Below are positions 1 to 7,230 of a DNA stretch of 12,507 bases, in pieces; position 1 is the first letter of the stretch; each line of letters starts with the position of its first letter. Below the pieces are notes generated by a model. The model was not told the origin of the DNA and ran no database searches. It saw only the letters and a program-made list of their open reading frames with translations. Source of the stretch: CAZCWX01 sp964502465 (GTDB lineage Bacteria; Desulfobacterota; Binatia; Bin18). The DNA lies in contig CAZCWX010000674.1 of assembly GCA_964502465.1 (NCBI GenBank), forward strand, positions 1 to 12,507. Direction: 5' to 3'. A program made the translations under genes and the position numbers.

Positions 1-754
1 TAAGCCACGCATCGAACGGCCCAAGTGTCCCGCCAGCGAGTTTGGCAATTGTGCGGACAGCTTCACTGCACGCCTTCGAACTGACAACCACCCCGCCCAT
101 CGCATCGCCATGCCCACCAAGGTACTTTGTCGCGCTATGGATGACGTAGTCGGCTCCATGCGCCAGTGGTTGTAACAGGTAGGGGGTGGTAAAGGTGCTA
201 TCCACCATTAATACCGCACCGGCAGCATGCGCCGCCTCGGCGATCGCTGGGATATTCGCAACCCGGAGGAGCGGATTGGAGATCGTCTCAACCCACACCA
301 CCTTCGGCCTTGCCTGGTCGATAGCAGCTTTGACATTGGCCGTCTCAGCAAAGACCACTCTCACCCCTAATCGCGCAAACACCGAGGCGAGTAGACTGTA
401 CGTCGCCCCGTATACGTCCTGGCTAGCCACGACTGTGTCACCATGCTGCAGACCCGCTCCTAACAGAGCAGCATGCACAGCAGCCATCCCCGTGGCAAAA
501 CCGACCGCGGATTCTCCGCCTTCCAAGAGTGCCACCGCTTCTTCTAGAGCGGCGACAGTGGGATTGCCGTAGCGCGTGTATACGAACCCGTGCTGCTCCC
601 CGCCAAAGATCGCGTCCAATTCGGGCATGGGGTGGAGATAGGTCACCGACGGAACAATAGGAGGACTCACGGGTGTGGCGTCAAGCTGTTTCCGATGCCA
701 GCCCGCACGAACGGCAAGAGTTGACAATTGCCACTGTGGCTTTTCAGTTTTCAT
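1..754 (-). CDS. Cys/Met metabolism PLP-dependent enzyme (trans-sulfuration family), C-terminus cut by window edge
   Basis: This is a fold-type I PLP enzyme of the cystathionine gamma-synthase / cystathionine lyase / methionine gamma-lyase / O-acetylhomoserine sulfhydrylase family, acting in cytoplasmic sulfur amino-acid metabolism. The visible 251 residues start at an ATG (754-752) with MKTEKPQWQLSTLAVRAG, the usual family opening. Family landmarks in order are YTRYGNPT (59-66), the substrate/phosphate loop ATGMAA (87-92), a cofactor-stacking Tyr at 115, SNP (159-161), the cofactor Asp in VDSTFTTP (D185), and the PLP Schiff-base lysine in HSATKYLGGH (K210). Family members are about 380-400 residues, so roughly one third lies beyond position 1. 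The residues that separate synthase, lyase and sulfhydrylase activities cannot be judged here, so no gene symbol is given. The ribosome-binding site is weak (GGGGTG just upstream). It lies 96 nt downstream of the MEMO-family gene on the same strand and may be co-transcribed with it. Confidence 0.93.
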   Translation of the reverse strand, partial: MKTEKPQWQLSTLAVRAGWHRKQLDATPVSPPIVPSVTYLHPMPELDAIFGGEQHGFVYTRYGNPTVAALEEAVALLEGGESAVGFATGMAAVHAALLGAGLQHGDTVVASQDVYGATYSLLASVFARLGVRVVFAETANVKAAIDQARPKVVWVETISNPLLRVANIPAIAEAAHAAGAVLMVDSTFTTPYLLQPLAHGADYVIHSATKYLGGHGDAMGGVVVSSKACSEAVRTIAKLAGGTLGPFDAWL

Positions 755-833
755 ATGCACCCCAGAAGCGATGAGCAGTGAGCTTAGACACAAGCACTTC
801 TTAGCGTCCTCTGCTTTCGCTGCAAGCTGACCG

Positions 834-854
834 CTGATAGCTAATCGCTATCAG
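834..854. repeat. Short palindromic repeat overlapping the stop codon of the MEMO-family gene
   Basis: CTGATAGC (834-841) and GCTATCAG (847-854) form a perfect 8-bp inverted repeat with a 5-nt loop. The minus-strand TGA stop at 851-853 lies inside one arm. There is no T-run on either side, so a classical Rho-independent terminator is not supported. The adjoining bases (GCAAGCTGACCGCTGATAGC on the plus strand) belong to the same TCAGC/GCTGA word family seen at other junctions in this window, so it is best described as one copy of a dispersed palindromic repeat. Confidence 0.55.
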
Positions 855-2080
855 TAAAACGCCAGGCTGGCAAAACTGACCGACGATTGCGTCGCAGGGT
901 CAAGGGAACGATCATATCTCAGCAGCTTCCCCTCTGTCGCCTCGACCAGGTGCAAAAAGGTGTACATGGGCGAGAAACCACAGACGCGGCGGCGATCGCC
1001 ATCTTTGGCAATCTGCTGGAAAAATGTCTCGTGATCGAGGTGCTCTAACGCGCCAATGAGTTGATGATCTTCTGCCTCTACCCAATCGAGAAATTCCTGC
1101 GTCAGTTGCCCCTGGTCGCCAAACTTTTGTCCAACATGGGCAAAATCGACCCCAGCGATAAAACAGACCTTGTGCCCGTAGTGCGCAATGGTCTCCCGCA
1201 GCGCAGTCAGGAAGGAGGCAACGCGCGCATCCTGTGTTGGAGGCGTTTTGCTGAATATCAGGTGATGAAACGAAGAAACGAGAAGAGGGACAATGGAAAA
1301 CTCGCGCTTTCCGCCAAAGAGGTATTGGAGAAAGAGCGTCTGAAACTCGAGCGAGTGCTCAGTACGGTGCAGCAGTTCATCGGCAAACAGGTCACCATCA
1401 TACGTGTTCCGCAGCGCAGTGATGAACTCTCGGTTGGTCTTCACCGGTCCTAAAGGGGTCGCGTAGTCTTTCTCTGTCGTGACAAAGAGATGGCCCATTC
1501 CGTAGTGTGAGGTCCCAAGAAGGATAAACAGGTCAGCATCGCAGCGCTCTGCCAACTCTTTGTACGCCCAGGCGTAACACAGACCACCCACCCGCAAATC
1601 GATATGAGGAGCGATGATCCCACGGACAGGGGGCTGTTGTAGTTCATGCACTTGTGGAAGCCCAGGACCATCGGTCTCATGAAAAAAGGAGGTGAGCTGC
1701 TCCGTGAATACCTCAGGCTGAGACGAGTAACATGTATCGGCATGCGCCATCTCGCGCACGGGCGAGCAGCGAAAGGCATCCACAATCCCTTGTTGCAACT
1801 GGGCAAAGTGCTCGCTATCGAGATAGTAGTGCTCGTCCAATTGCTGGACAATCTCGCGCAGTTGATCCCCAAAGAGGATGTCGCCAAATTGGCGGGCAAA
1901 CGCTTCCTGGATATCAAGGAGCGAGTGGTAGCCATCGAAATGGCTGATAATAAAATAGATTGGGTACGACAGGATGAGCGGGTCCTTCGCATAGTTGAGT
2001 GGATCACGGATAAGGATCCGCTTGCCGTTTTCTCCCTCAACTGGAAACGCTTCAATCGTCCGTAGTTTCGGATAGTCCAT
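851..2080 (-). CDS. MEMO-family protein (AmmeMemoRadiSam system protein B-like) with N-terminal PqqD-like segment
   Basis: The protein has 409 residues. Its C-terminal part, about 150-409, is a MEMO domain, a fold related to class III extradiol dioxygenases. Family positions visible are APHID (H159), GTSHYG (H192), EHSLEFQ (H242), DFAHVG (H315) and VCGFSP (C367). H159, H192 and C367 match the His/His/Cys metal-site pattern known for human MEMO1. Residues 1-100 are extra compared with a minimal MEMO protein (about 270-300 residues). They resemble PqqD-like winged-helix sequences: a 'D-P' segment, 'ISHFDGYHSLLDIQEAF', then 'LREIVQQLDEHYYLDS'. The start is the ATG at 2080-2078, because GGAGG (complement of 2090-2094) lies 9 nt upstream. 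An in-frame TTG at 2089 directly abuts the GGAGG and is unlikely. The cellular role of bacterial MEMO proteins is not established. No AMMECR1-like or radical SAM partner lies in the window. Family assignment is firm; the N-terminal domain assignment is inference. Confidence 0.88.
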   Translation of the reverse strand: MDYPKLRTIEAFPVEGENGKRILIRDPLNYAKDPLILSYPIYFIISHFDGYHSLLDIQEAFARQFGDILFGDQLREIVQQLDEHYYLDSEHFAQLQQGIVDAFRCSPVREMAHADTCYSSQPEVFTEQLTSFFHETDGPGLPQVHELQQPPVRGIIAPHIDLRVGGLCYAWAYKELAERCDADLFILLGTSHYGMGHLFVTTEKDYATPLGPVKTNREFITALRNTYDGDLFADELLHRTEHSLEFQTLFLQYLFGGKREFSIVPLLVSSFHHLIFSKTPPTQDARVASFLTALRETIAHYGHKVCFIAGVDFAHVGQKFGDQGQLTQEFLDWVEAEDHQLIGALEHLDHETFFQQIAKDGDRRRVCGFSPMYTFLHLVEATEGKLLRYDRSLDPATQSSVSFASLAFY

Positions 2081-2089
2081 GAAATTCAA

Positions 2090-2094
2090 CCTCC
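2090..2094 (-). promoter_or_regulatory. Ribosome-binding site deciding the start of the MEMO-family gene
   Basis: The minus strand reads GGAGG here, followed by 9 nt and then ATG (2080-2078). A TTG codon immediately after the GGAGG gives no spacing and is rejected as the start. Confidence 0.75.
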
Positions 2095-2178
2095 ATCACG
2101 TCGGCAAGGGCGAGGGTTTCTCGCTCGCGCCTGCAAGCCACCATAGATAGAAGGTTTCTCTCCGGTGAGCAAGTTTCC

Positions 2179-2208
2179 TTGACAAGGGGGAGAGGAGAAA
2201 AATATAGT
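2179..2208 (+). promoter_or_regulatory. Predicted sigma-70 type promoter of the luciferase-like oxidoreductase gene
   Basis: A perfect -35 hexamer TTGACA (2179-2184) and a one-mismatch -10 hexamer TATAGT (2203-2208) are separated by 18 nt. Transcription would begin near 2214-2217, leaving a short leader of about 25 nt that includes the AGGAGG ribosome-binding site before the ATG at 2240. It lies in the 159-nt divergent region between the MEMO-family gene and the oxidoreductase gene. No comparably strong promoter was found for the minus-strand gene, only weak 3-of-6 hexamers. This is prediction from hexamer match and spacing only. Confidence 0.6.
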
Positions 2209-2225
2209 TCAGGTCAGCTTGGCAA

Positions 2226-2231
2226 AGGAGG
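2226..2231 (+). promoter_or_regulatory. Strong ribosome-binding site fixing the oxidoreductase start
   Basis: AGGAGG with an 8-nt spacer to the ATG at 2240. It rules out an upstream in-frame TTG at 2219, which lies before the ribosome-binding site. Confidence 0.8.
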
Positions 2232-2239
2232 AAAGAAGC

Positions 2240-3127
2240 ATGAAATTTGCCCTGACCGGAGTTGGCAGCGGTTCTACCGCTCGACCCGAATTGCTCGCAC
2301 AGGTGGCAAAGAAAGCGGAGGCGTTGGGCTACGAGTCCGTCTGGATTCCCGAACACCTGGCGATTCCAGTCAGTATTAACAGCCCCTACCCCTACTCGGC
2401 GGATGGGAAGTTTCCCGGCGGCCCGGGAGCGGCACTCCACGATCCCTTTGTCGCCCTGGCCTTTGTGGCAGCCTGCACGGAAAAAATCAAACTCGGCACC
2501 GGGGTATTTGTGTTGCCCCTGCGCAACCCGGTCGCGGTGGCAAAAGCCGCCGCGAGTGTAGACGTGCTCTCCCAAGGACGTTTACTCTTTGGCATTGGCA
2601 TTGGTTGGTTGGAAGAAGAATTCAATGCAGTGGGAATGCCGTTTAAGGATCGTGCAGCGCGCGCGCGCGAGTGGATCGCTCTGATGAAAGCGCTGTGGAC
2701 TGAGGAAACCCCGCAGTTTTCTGGTCGGTTTCACAGCTTTCCTCCGCTCGGATTCAATCCCAAACCGGTACAAAAACCTCATCCGCCGATTATTTTCGGC
2801 GGTGAGAGCCGGGCGGCGCTTAAACGCACGGCTGAACTGGGAGATGGATGGTTTGGCGTTCGCTATACCCCGGAGAGTGTGAAGCCTCAGCTCGCCCTGT
2901 TGAAGGAGTTAAGCGACAAGGCAGGGCGTGACTTCTCACAGCTCGAAATTACTGTGGGGTTGGAACCTGGCCTGTCTCCCACCGTGGAGGTGGTCAACCG
3001 TTTCGCTGACGCTGGGGTCCATCGGTTGATGATTTTTGCGCCAGGCTTCATCCCGCGTTCGCGTTTCGACACCGATTTGTACCCACAAATGGAACGCTTC
3101 GCCGCGGAGGTCATGGCAAAAGTGTGA
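2240..3127 (+). CDS. LLM-class (luciferase-like), probably F420-dependent oxidoreductase
   Basis: The 295-residue protein is a bacterial-luciferase-like TIM-barrel oxidoreductase. Landmarks are the N-terminal strand MKFALTG, 'GYESVWIPEHL' (30-40), 'LGTGVFVLPLRNP' (85-97), and the stretch 'GIGIGWLEEEF' (118-128) followed by 'R...RAREWIALMKALW' (138-153). It also has 'PHPPIIFGG' (180-188) and 'GDGWFG' (201-206). The G-x-G-W-x-x-E-E-F pattern is typical of the subgroup annotated as probable F420-dependent (Rv2161c-like), which usually oxidises or reduces small organic substrates with F420 rather than FMN. Cofactor and substrate cannot be read from the sequence, and FMN use remains possible. Length fits the family (about 280-300). 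The start is set by AGGAGG 8 nt upstream, and a near-consensus promoter precedes it. It is transcribed divergently from the MEMO-family gene and is separated from the LPS operon by a 153-nt spacer with a large inverted repeat, so it is probably its own transcription unit. Confidence 0.88.
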   Translation: MKFALTGVGSGSTARPELLAQVAKKAEALGYESVWIPEHLAIPVSINSPYPYSADGKFPGGPGAALHDPFVALAFVAACTEKIKLGTGVFVLPLRNPVAVAKAAASVDVLSQGRLLFGIGIGWLEEEFNAVGMPFKDRAARAREWIALMKALWTEETPQFSGRFHSFPPLGFNPKPVQKPHPPIIFGGESRAALKRTAELGDGWFGVRYTPESVKPQLALLKELSDKAGRDFSQLEITVGLEPGLSPTVEVVNRFADAGVHRLMIFAPGFIPRSRFDTDLYPQMERFAAEVMAKV

Positions 3128-3163
3128 AAACAGGTAGCCGTCAGCAATGAGCTTTCAGCCGAT

Positions 3164-3226
3164 GAAAAGAGTGAACGAAAGAAAGGGTGGATGATTTACC
3201 TCTTCTTCCCTTCGTCCACTCTTTTC
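3164..3226. repeat. Long imperfect inverted repeat between the oxidoreductase gene and the LPS operon; possible terminator
   Basis: GAAAAGAGTG (3164-3173) is an exact reverse complement of CACTCTTTTC (3217-3226). Inside this 10-bp stem the arms keep pairing down to 3185/3205, with three A-C mismatches (3174/3216, 3180/3210, 3182/3208), enclosing a loop of about 19 nt. On the plus strand the right arm runs into a pyrimidine tract (CTTTTCTTTC), which resembles a Rho-independent terminator for the upstream gene, although the stem is AT-rich and most of the T-run is inside it. In RNA from the minus strand all three mismatches become G-U wobbles, so a continuous 22-bp helix forms there. A terminator role is plausible but unproven. 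Confidence 0.5.
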
Positions 3227-3280
3227 TTTCAAGGTGACGAGCCTCTTCCTTCATGGTATGACAGTAAAAGCGCAGATAGC

Positions 3281-4240
3281 ATGAACGTGTCTCAGCAAAA
3301 CGGAAACGGCTTGCGGGTCGGCGTTGTTGGCGTCGGCTACTTAGGTCGCTTTCACGCCCAGAAATACCTGCTTCAGCCAGCAGTCACGCTCGTTGGCGTC
3401 GTCGATGTTGACCTCACCCGTGCGGCCACCGTGGCCGCTGAGTGCCACACGATGGCCCTGACTGATTACCGCAGGCTTTTCGACCAGGTCGATTGCGTCA
3501 GTATCGCCGTCCCCACTCAACTGCACTACGCCGTCGCCCGCGACTTTCTCACCCATGGGATCGACGTACTGGTTGAAAAACCGGTCACTGCCACTGCCGC
3601 AGAAGGCCGTGATCTGGTAGACATTGCGACCCGCGAGGGTCGTATTTTTCAGGTCGGTCACCTTGAACGCTTTAATCCTGCGTTGCGCTCACTTCGGGAT
3701 ATTCTCACTGCTCCGCGCTTCATCGAGTGCCATCGTGTCGCGCCATTCGTCGAACGCGGTACGGATGTCGATGTGGTACGAGACCTGATGATCCATGATC
3801 TCGACGTTATCCTCAGCCTGGTTCGGTCTTCTGTGGTATCAATTGAAGCCTTTGGCGTCCCGGTGTTGACCGCGGAACCTGATATTGCCAACGCCCGTCT
3901 GCGTTTCGCCTCTGGCTGTGTCGTGAATATCACCGCCAGTCGCGTCGCGCTGAAGCGAGAGCGCAAGATGCGCATTTTCCAACCCGATACCTACCTGGTG
4001 GTCGATTACGGGGAGCACCGTATCCGCATTTGCCGGCGCGAGTCTGGTCCACAGGACGGCGGGTTGCCAAACCTGACGTTTGAAGAACGAGAGGTGGGGG
4101 GAGAGGACGCTCTGGAAGAGGAGATCCGCTCTTTTCTGCAAGCAGTACGCGAACGGAGCGAACCGGTCGTCAGCGGTCGCGACGGACTCCAGGCGTTAGA
4201 GATGGCGGAACAAATCATTGAGTGCCTAGAGGTACCCTAA
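3281..4240 (+). CDS. Gfo/Idh/MocA-family oxidoreductase, first gene of the lipid A operon
   Basis: The 319-residue protein is an NAD(P)-dependent sugar-type dehydrogenase. The N-terminal Rossmann domain shows VGVVGVGYLGRFHAQKY (13-29, GxGxxG loop), an acidic ribose-binding position after strand 2 (VVDVD, 40-44), AVPTQLHY (76-83) and the family's E-K-P signature (VEKPVT, K100). The C-terminal domain has GHLERFNPA (126-134) and the substrate/catalytic region RDLMIHDLDV (167-176, with H172 and D173). The ATG at 3281 is chosen because the Rossmann strand starts 10 residues later. An in-frame ATG at 3191 would add 30 residues unlike the family and translate through the inverted repeat. No clear ribosome-binding site is visible. 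Its place directly before lpxB matches Gfo/Idh genes found among lipid A genes in other proteobacteria, including GnnA, which oxidises UDP-GlcNAc for 3-amino lipid A. No gnnB-like transaminase is in the window, so GnnA identity is only a possibility. Confidence 0.88.
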   Translation: MNVSQQNGNGLRVGVVGVGYLGRFHAQKYLLQPAVTLVGVVDVDLTRAATVAAECHTMALTDYRRLFDQVDCVSIAVPTQLHYAVARDFLTHGIDVLVEKPVTATAAEGRDLVDIATREGRIFQVGHLERFNPALRSLRDILTAPRFIECHRVAPFVERGTDVDVVRDLMIHDLDVILSLVRSSVVSIEAFGVPVLTAEPDIANARLRFASGCVVNITASRVALKRERKMRIFQPDTYLVVDYGEHRIRICRRESGPQDGGLPNLTFEEREVGGEDALEEEIRSFLQAVRERSEPVVSGRDGLQALEMAEQIIECLEVP

Positions 4241-4247
4241 TCCCCTC

Positions 4248-5411
4248 GTGACTGTTCCTATCTACAATTCGCACTCTGCAATCCAGCGCCCCCTCCAGCG
4301 GCTCCTCCTCATCGCCGGTGAAGCCTCCGGCGATGCGCATGGCGCCGACTTAGTCAACGCGCTGAGAACAAAATTTCCTCACGTCGAGGTCTGCGGCGTA
4401 GGAGGCCCGGCTTTACGCGCAGCCGGAATGCACATCCTCACTGACACCGCCGCGATTGCCGGCATGGGTCTCTTCGAGGCACGAGACAAGCTCCGGGCGT
4501 TGTTCCATACCTACCGTCAGTTGACCATGATCTTACGCACGCACCCTCCTGACTTGCTCGTGCTCATTGATTTTCCTGAATTTAACCTGCGCCTGGCGAA
4601 AGTTGCCAAGCGCGCCGGGGTACGAGTGTTCTACTATATCAGTCCGCAGGTGTGGGCCTGGCGCAAGCGGCGGGTGTATACGATCGCTCGACGGGTTGAC
4701 CAACTTGCCGTGGTTTTTCCTTTCGAACCGGCTTTCTATGCCGCACATGGCTGTCAAGTGGAATTTGTTGGGCATCCGCTCGTCGAACGGGTTCGTCCAA
4801 CCCGCTCACGAGCGGAAACACTCCAACGTTCTGGTCTCGATCCTACCCGCAGAACCATTGTCTTACTCCCAGGAAGCCGCGAACAGGAAGTCCGATATCT
4901 GCTCGACCCGCTCCTCGGTGCCGCCGCCTTACTGGAGAGTGAATACCAGTTTGTTTTGGCTGCTGCCTCAACGCTCAACCTGGCAGACCTCCAGGAGCGG
5001 ACAAAACACCGCCAGGTACACGTGGTGCAAAACGACACGTACAATCTCATTCATGCGGCTGATCTTGCTGTAGTGGCTTCTGGCACAGCAACCTTGGAAA
5101 CCGCCCTGCTCGAACGCCCGATGGTGATCGTGTATCGTCTCTCTCCCTTGACCTACGCCCTGGCACGTCTTATCGTGCGCGTCCCTTTCATTGGTATGCC
5201 GAATCTGATTGCCGGGCAGCGGGTTGTCCCGGAACTGATTCAACGGCAGGTGACTCCTGAACGCATCGCTGCCGAGGCGAGACAATTACTGGAAGACCCC
5301 CACCGCTATAGCCTGGCGCAAGCGGGGCTCCACGAGGTGCGTCGCCGCTTGGGAGGAGGCGGTGCAGCACAAAGGGCTGCGAATCTCATTGTGAACATGC
5401 TACAAAAATAA
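4248..5411 (+). CDS. lpxB: Lipid-A-disaccharide synthase
   Basis: LpxB (GT19) joins UDP-2,3-diacylglucosamine and 2,3-diacylglucosamine 1-phosphate (lipid X) into the beta-1,6-linked lipid A disaccharide at the cytoplasmic face of the inner membrane. The 387-residue product matches family length (about 380). Signatures are IAGEASGDAHGADL (22-35), GVGGPALRAAGM (50-61), GMGLFEA (72-78), LIDFPEFNLRLAK (106-118), YYISPQVWAWRKRRV (129-143), VFPFEPAFY (156-164), VGHPLV (174-179), LLPGSREQEV (206-215), ASGTATLETAL (277-287) and GMPNLIAGQRVVPEL (316-330). The start is a GTG, 7 nt after the stop of the upstream oxidoreductase. AGAGG lies 15 nt before it, a somewhat long spacing, and the coding frame has no earlier family-like start, so coupled translation is likely. 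About 20 residues precede the first beta-strand. Confidence 0.96.
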   Translation: MTVPIYNSHSAIQRPLQRLLLIAGEASGDAHGADLVNALRTKFPHVEVCGVGGPALRAAGMHILTDTAAIAGMGLFEARDKLRALFHTYRQLTMILRTHPPDLLVLIDFPEFNLRLAKVAKRAGVRVFYYISPQVWAWRKRRVYTIARRVDQLAVVFPFEPAFYAAHGCQVEFVGHPLVERVRPTRSRAETLQRSGLDPTRRTIVLLPGSREQEVRYLLDPLLGAAALLESEYQFVLAAASTLNLADLQERTKHRQVHVVQNDTYNLIHAADLAVVASGTATLETALLERPMVIVYRLSPLTYALARLIVRVPFIGMPNLIAGQRVVPELIQRQVTPERIAAEARQLLEDPHRYSLAQAGLHEVRRRLGGGGAAQRAANLIVNMLQK

Positions 5412-5496
5412 AACGAGAACCCAACGGAGCACGCAAGCGAGTGATGACTCTCTCCCTTATCTTTCCATCCGCAACTTTCAGCTGGCAGTCTCCACT

Positions 5497-7230
5497 ATGA
5501 ACGTCTATCGCCGTCTGTTCCCATTTCTGCGGCCGTATCTTTTCTCGGTCTTTCTTCCGGCGATTATCTGCATGTTGCTGTTCAGCGCCACCAACGGGAT
5601 ACTGCCGTTTCTGGTTCAGTATGTCTTCGACGATATTTTTGCCCTTAAAAATCTGCAAGCCTTACAGGTTTTGCCTCTCGCGATCGTTGGCACCTTTCTT
5701 TTTCGCGCGTTGGTCAACTTCGGTCATATGTATCTTATGGAGTATGTCGGCCAGCGGATCGTGGCCGATTTGCGCAATACGCTGAACGCTCACCTGCAAT
5801 CGCTGTCTCTTGCCTATTTTCATCGCAACCCGACCGGCACTATTCTCTCCCGGGTCACGAACGACACCATGCTGGTACGCGATGCCATCACTCAAGCCCT
5901 GGCCTCAATGATGCGGGATGCAACCACCCTGGTCGCGTTGATCATCGTAGCGTTTCTCAAGGATTGGTTCCTCGCCCTCCTCGCTTTGGTTGTCTTTCCA
6001 GTAGCAATTCTGCCGCTCATGCAAGTGTACAAAAAAGTACGCATTCTCAGCCGGAAAGGACAGGGCTCGCTCGGCTATCTCTCTGCGTTGTTACAAGAGG
6101 CCATTCAAGGGAATCGGGTCGTCAAAGCTTTCGGGATGGAGGCCTACGAGCGCAAGCGTTTTGCCGTAGAAAACCAGCGATTGTTCCGTCATTCTGTGAA
6201 AGCGGGACGGTTGCGCGCCTTCGTCCCACCCATGGTCGAGTTGATTGCAGCCTGCGGGATCGCCGCGGTGGTATGGTACGGCGGGTCTAGTGTCATTAGT
6301 GGTGAACGGACACAAGGGGCCTTTATCGCTTTTCTCACTGCCCTGCTGCTACTGTATGAACCGTTCAAACACTTGACACGCACGAATGCCACGGTCCAGA
6401 GTGGCCTGGCGGCGGCTGACCGCTTGTTTGAAGTGCTCGACGAACACAGCGAGGTGACCGAGCGCCCCCATGCGCAGGCTCTCACCGGAATACGGCAGGG
6501 CATCCGCTTCACCAACGTCTCGTTTCGCTATCAGCAGGACTGGGTGTTACGGAACGTCAATCTGGCGATTCACGCGGGTGAGGTGGTCGCACTCGTTGGC
6601 CCGAGCGGAGGTGGGAAGAGTACCCTGGCAGACTTGATCCCGCGGTTTTATGATGTGTGCGAAGGGCAACTCATGGTTGACGGCCTCGACGTGCGTGATC
6701 TGACCTTGCAGTCCTTGCGTGCGCAGATTGCCGTCGTCACACAATTCACTTTTCTCTTCAACGATACCGTGCGCAACAATATCGCCTACGGTGCCCCGAA
6801 CCGCCCACTGACTGAGGTCATGGCTGCAGCGAAAGCTGCCTATGCGCACGATTTCATTATGGCTTTACCGCAAGGGTACGATACCGTCATCGGTGAACTG
6901 GGGGTGCGGCTCTCAGGCGGGCAGCGCCAGCGCCTGGCCATCGCTCGCGCCTTGCTCAAGGATGCGCCGATCTTGATTCTCGATGAGGCCACGTCATCGT
7001 TGGATAATGAATCAGAACGACTGGTACAAGCCGCAATTGAGCACCTGATGGCAGACCGCACGGTACTGGTCATCGCCCATCGACTCTCGACGATTCACCG
7101 CGCTGACCGTATCGTCGTCCTCGCCAATGGCACCATTGTCGAAGAGGGCAGGCACGATGAGTTGCTCGTGCGCAATGCCCAGTACCGGAAGCTGTATGAT
7201 CTCCAATTCCACGATGCGCCTCTCCAGTGA
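5497..7230 (+). CDS. msbA: Lipid A export ABC transporter, permease/ATPase (MsbA-like)
   Basis: This is a 577-residue half-transporter with a fused ATPase, the architecture of MsbA, which flips Kdo-lipid A from the inner to the outer leaflet of the inner membrane. The N-terminal half (about 10-310) holds the expected six membrane segments, among them 15-40, 57-80, 142-175 and 245-290. The nucleotide-binding domain has Walker A GPSGGGKST (368-376), the Q-loop glutamine in VVTQFTFLFNDT (Q416), the ABC signature LSGGQRQRLAIARAL (472-486), Walker B ILILDEATSSLD (492-503) and the switch histidine in IAHRLSTI (H528). All catalytic elements are intact. It follows lpxB after an 85-nt spacer and overlaps the next gene by 17 nt. 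No clear ribosome-binding site is seen before the ATG. Export-ABC relatives have similar sequence, so the substrate assignment rests mainly on the flanking lpxB, waaA and lpxK genes. Confidence 0.92.
   Translation: MNVYRRLFPFLRPYLFSVFLPAIICMLLFSATNGILPFLVQYVFDDIFALKNLQALQVLPLAIVGTFLFRALVNFGHMYLMEYVGQRIVADLRNTLNAHLQSLSLAYFHRNPTGTILSRVTNDTMLVRDAITQALASMMRDATTLVALIIVAFLKDWFLALLALVVFPVAILPLMQVYKKVRILSRKGQGSLGYLSALLQEAIQGNRVVKAFGMEAYERKRFAVENQRLFRHSVKAGRLRAFVPPMVELIAACGIAAVVWYGGSSVISGERTQGAFIAFLTALLLLYEPFKHLTRTNATVQSGLAAADRLFEVLDEHSEVTERPHAQALTGIRQGIRFTNVSFRYQQDWVLRNVNLAIHAGEVVALVGPSGGGKSTLADLIPRFYDVCEGQLMVDGLDVRDLTLQSLRAQIAVVTQFTFLFNDTVRNNIAYGAPNRPLTEVMAAAKAAYAHDFIMALPQGYDTVIGELGVRLSGGQRQRLAIARALLKDAPILILDEATSSLDNESERLVQAAIEHLMADRTVLVIAHRLSTIHRADRIVVLANGTIVEEGRHDELLVRNAQYRKLYDLQFHDAPLQ

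Noticed and set aside
186..572. A 128-codon open frame on the plus strand
   Set aside because: It is the antisense of the PLP-dependent enzyme, whose cofactor lysine and family motifs are on the minus strand.
834..854. Palindrome as a Rho-independent terminator of the MEMO-family gene
   Set aside because: The stem is only 8 bp, includes the stop codon and has no T-run on the minus strand.
1061..2065. Plus-strand open frames (1061-1453 and 1646-2065) inside the MEMO-family gene
   Set aside because: They are antisense to a gene with intact family motifs and have no protein family features of their own.
3191..3280. Upstream ATG extension of the Gfo/Idh gene
   Set aside because: The added 30 residues are unlike the family and would translate through the inverted repeat; the Rossmann strand begins right after the ATG at 3281.
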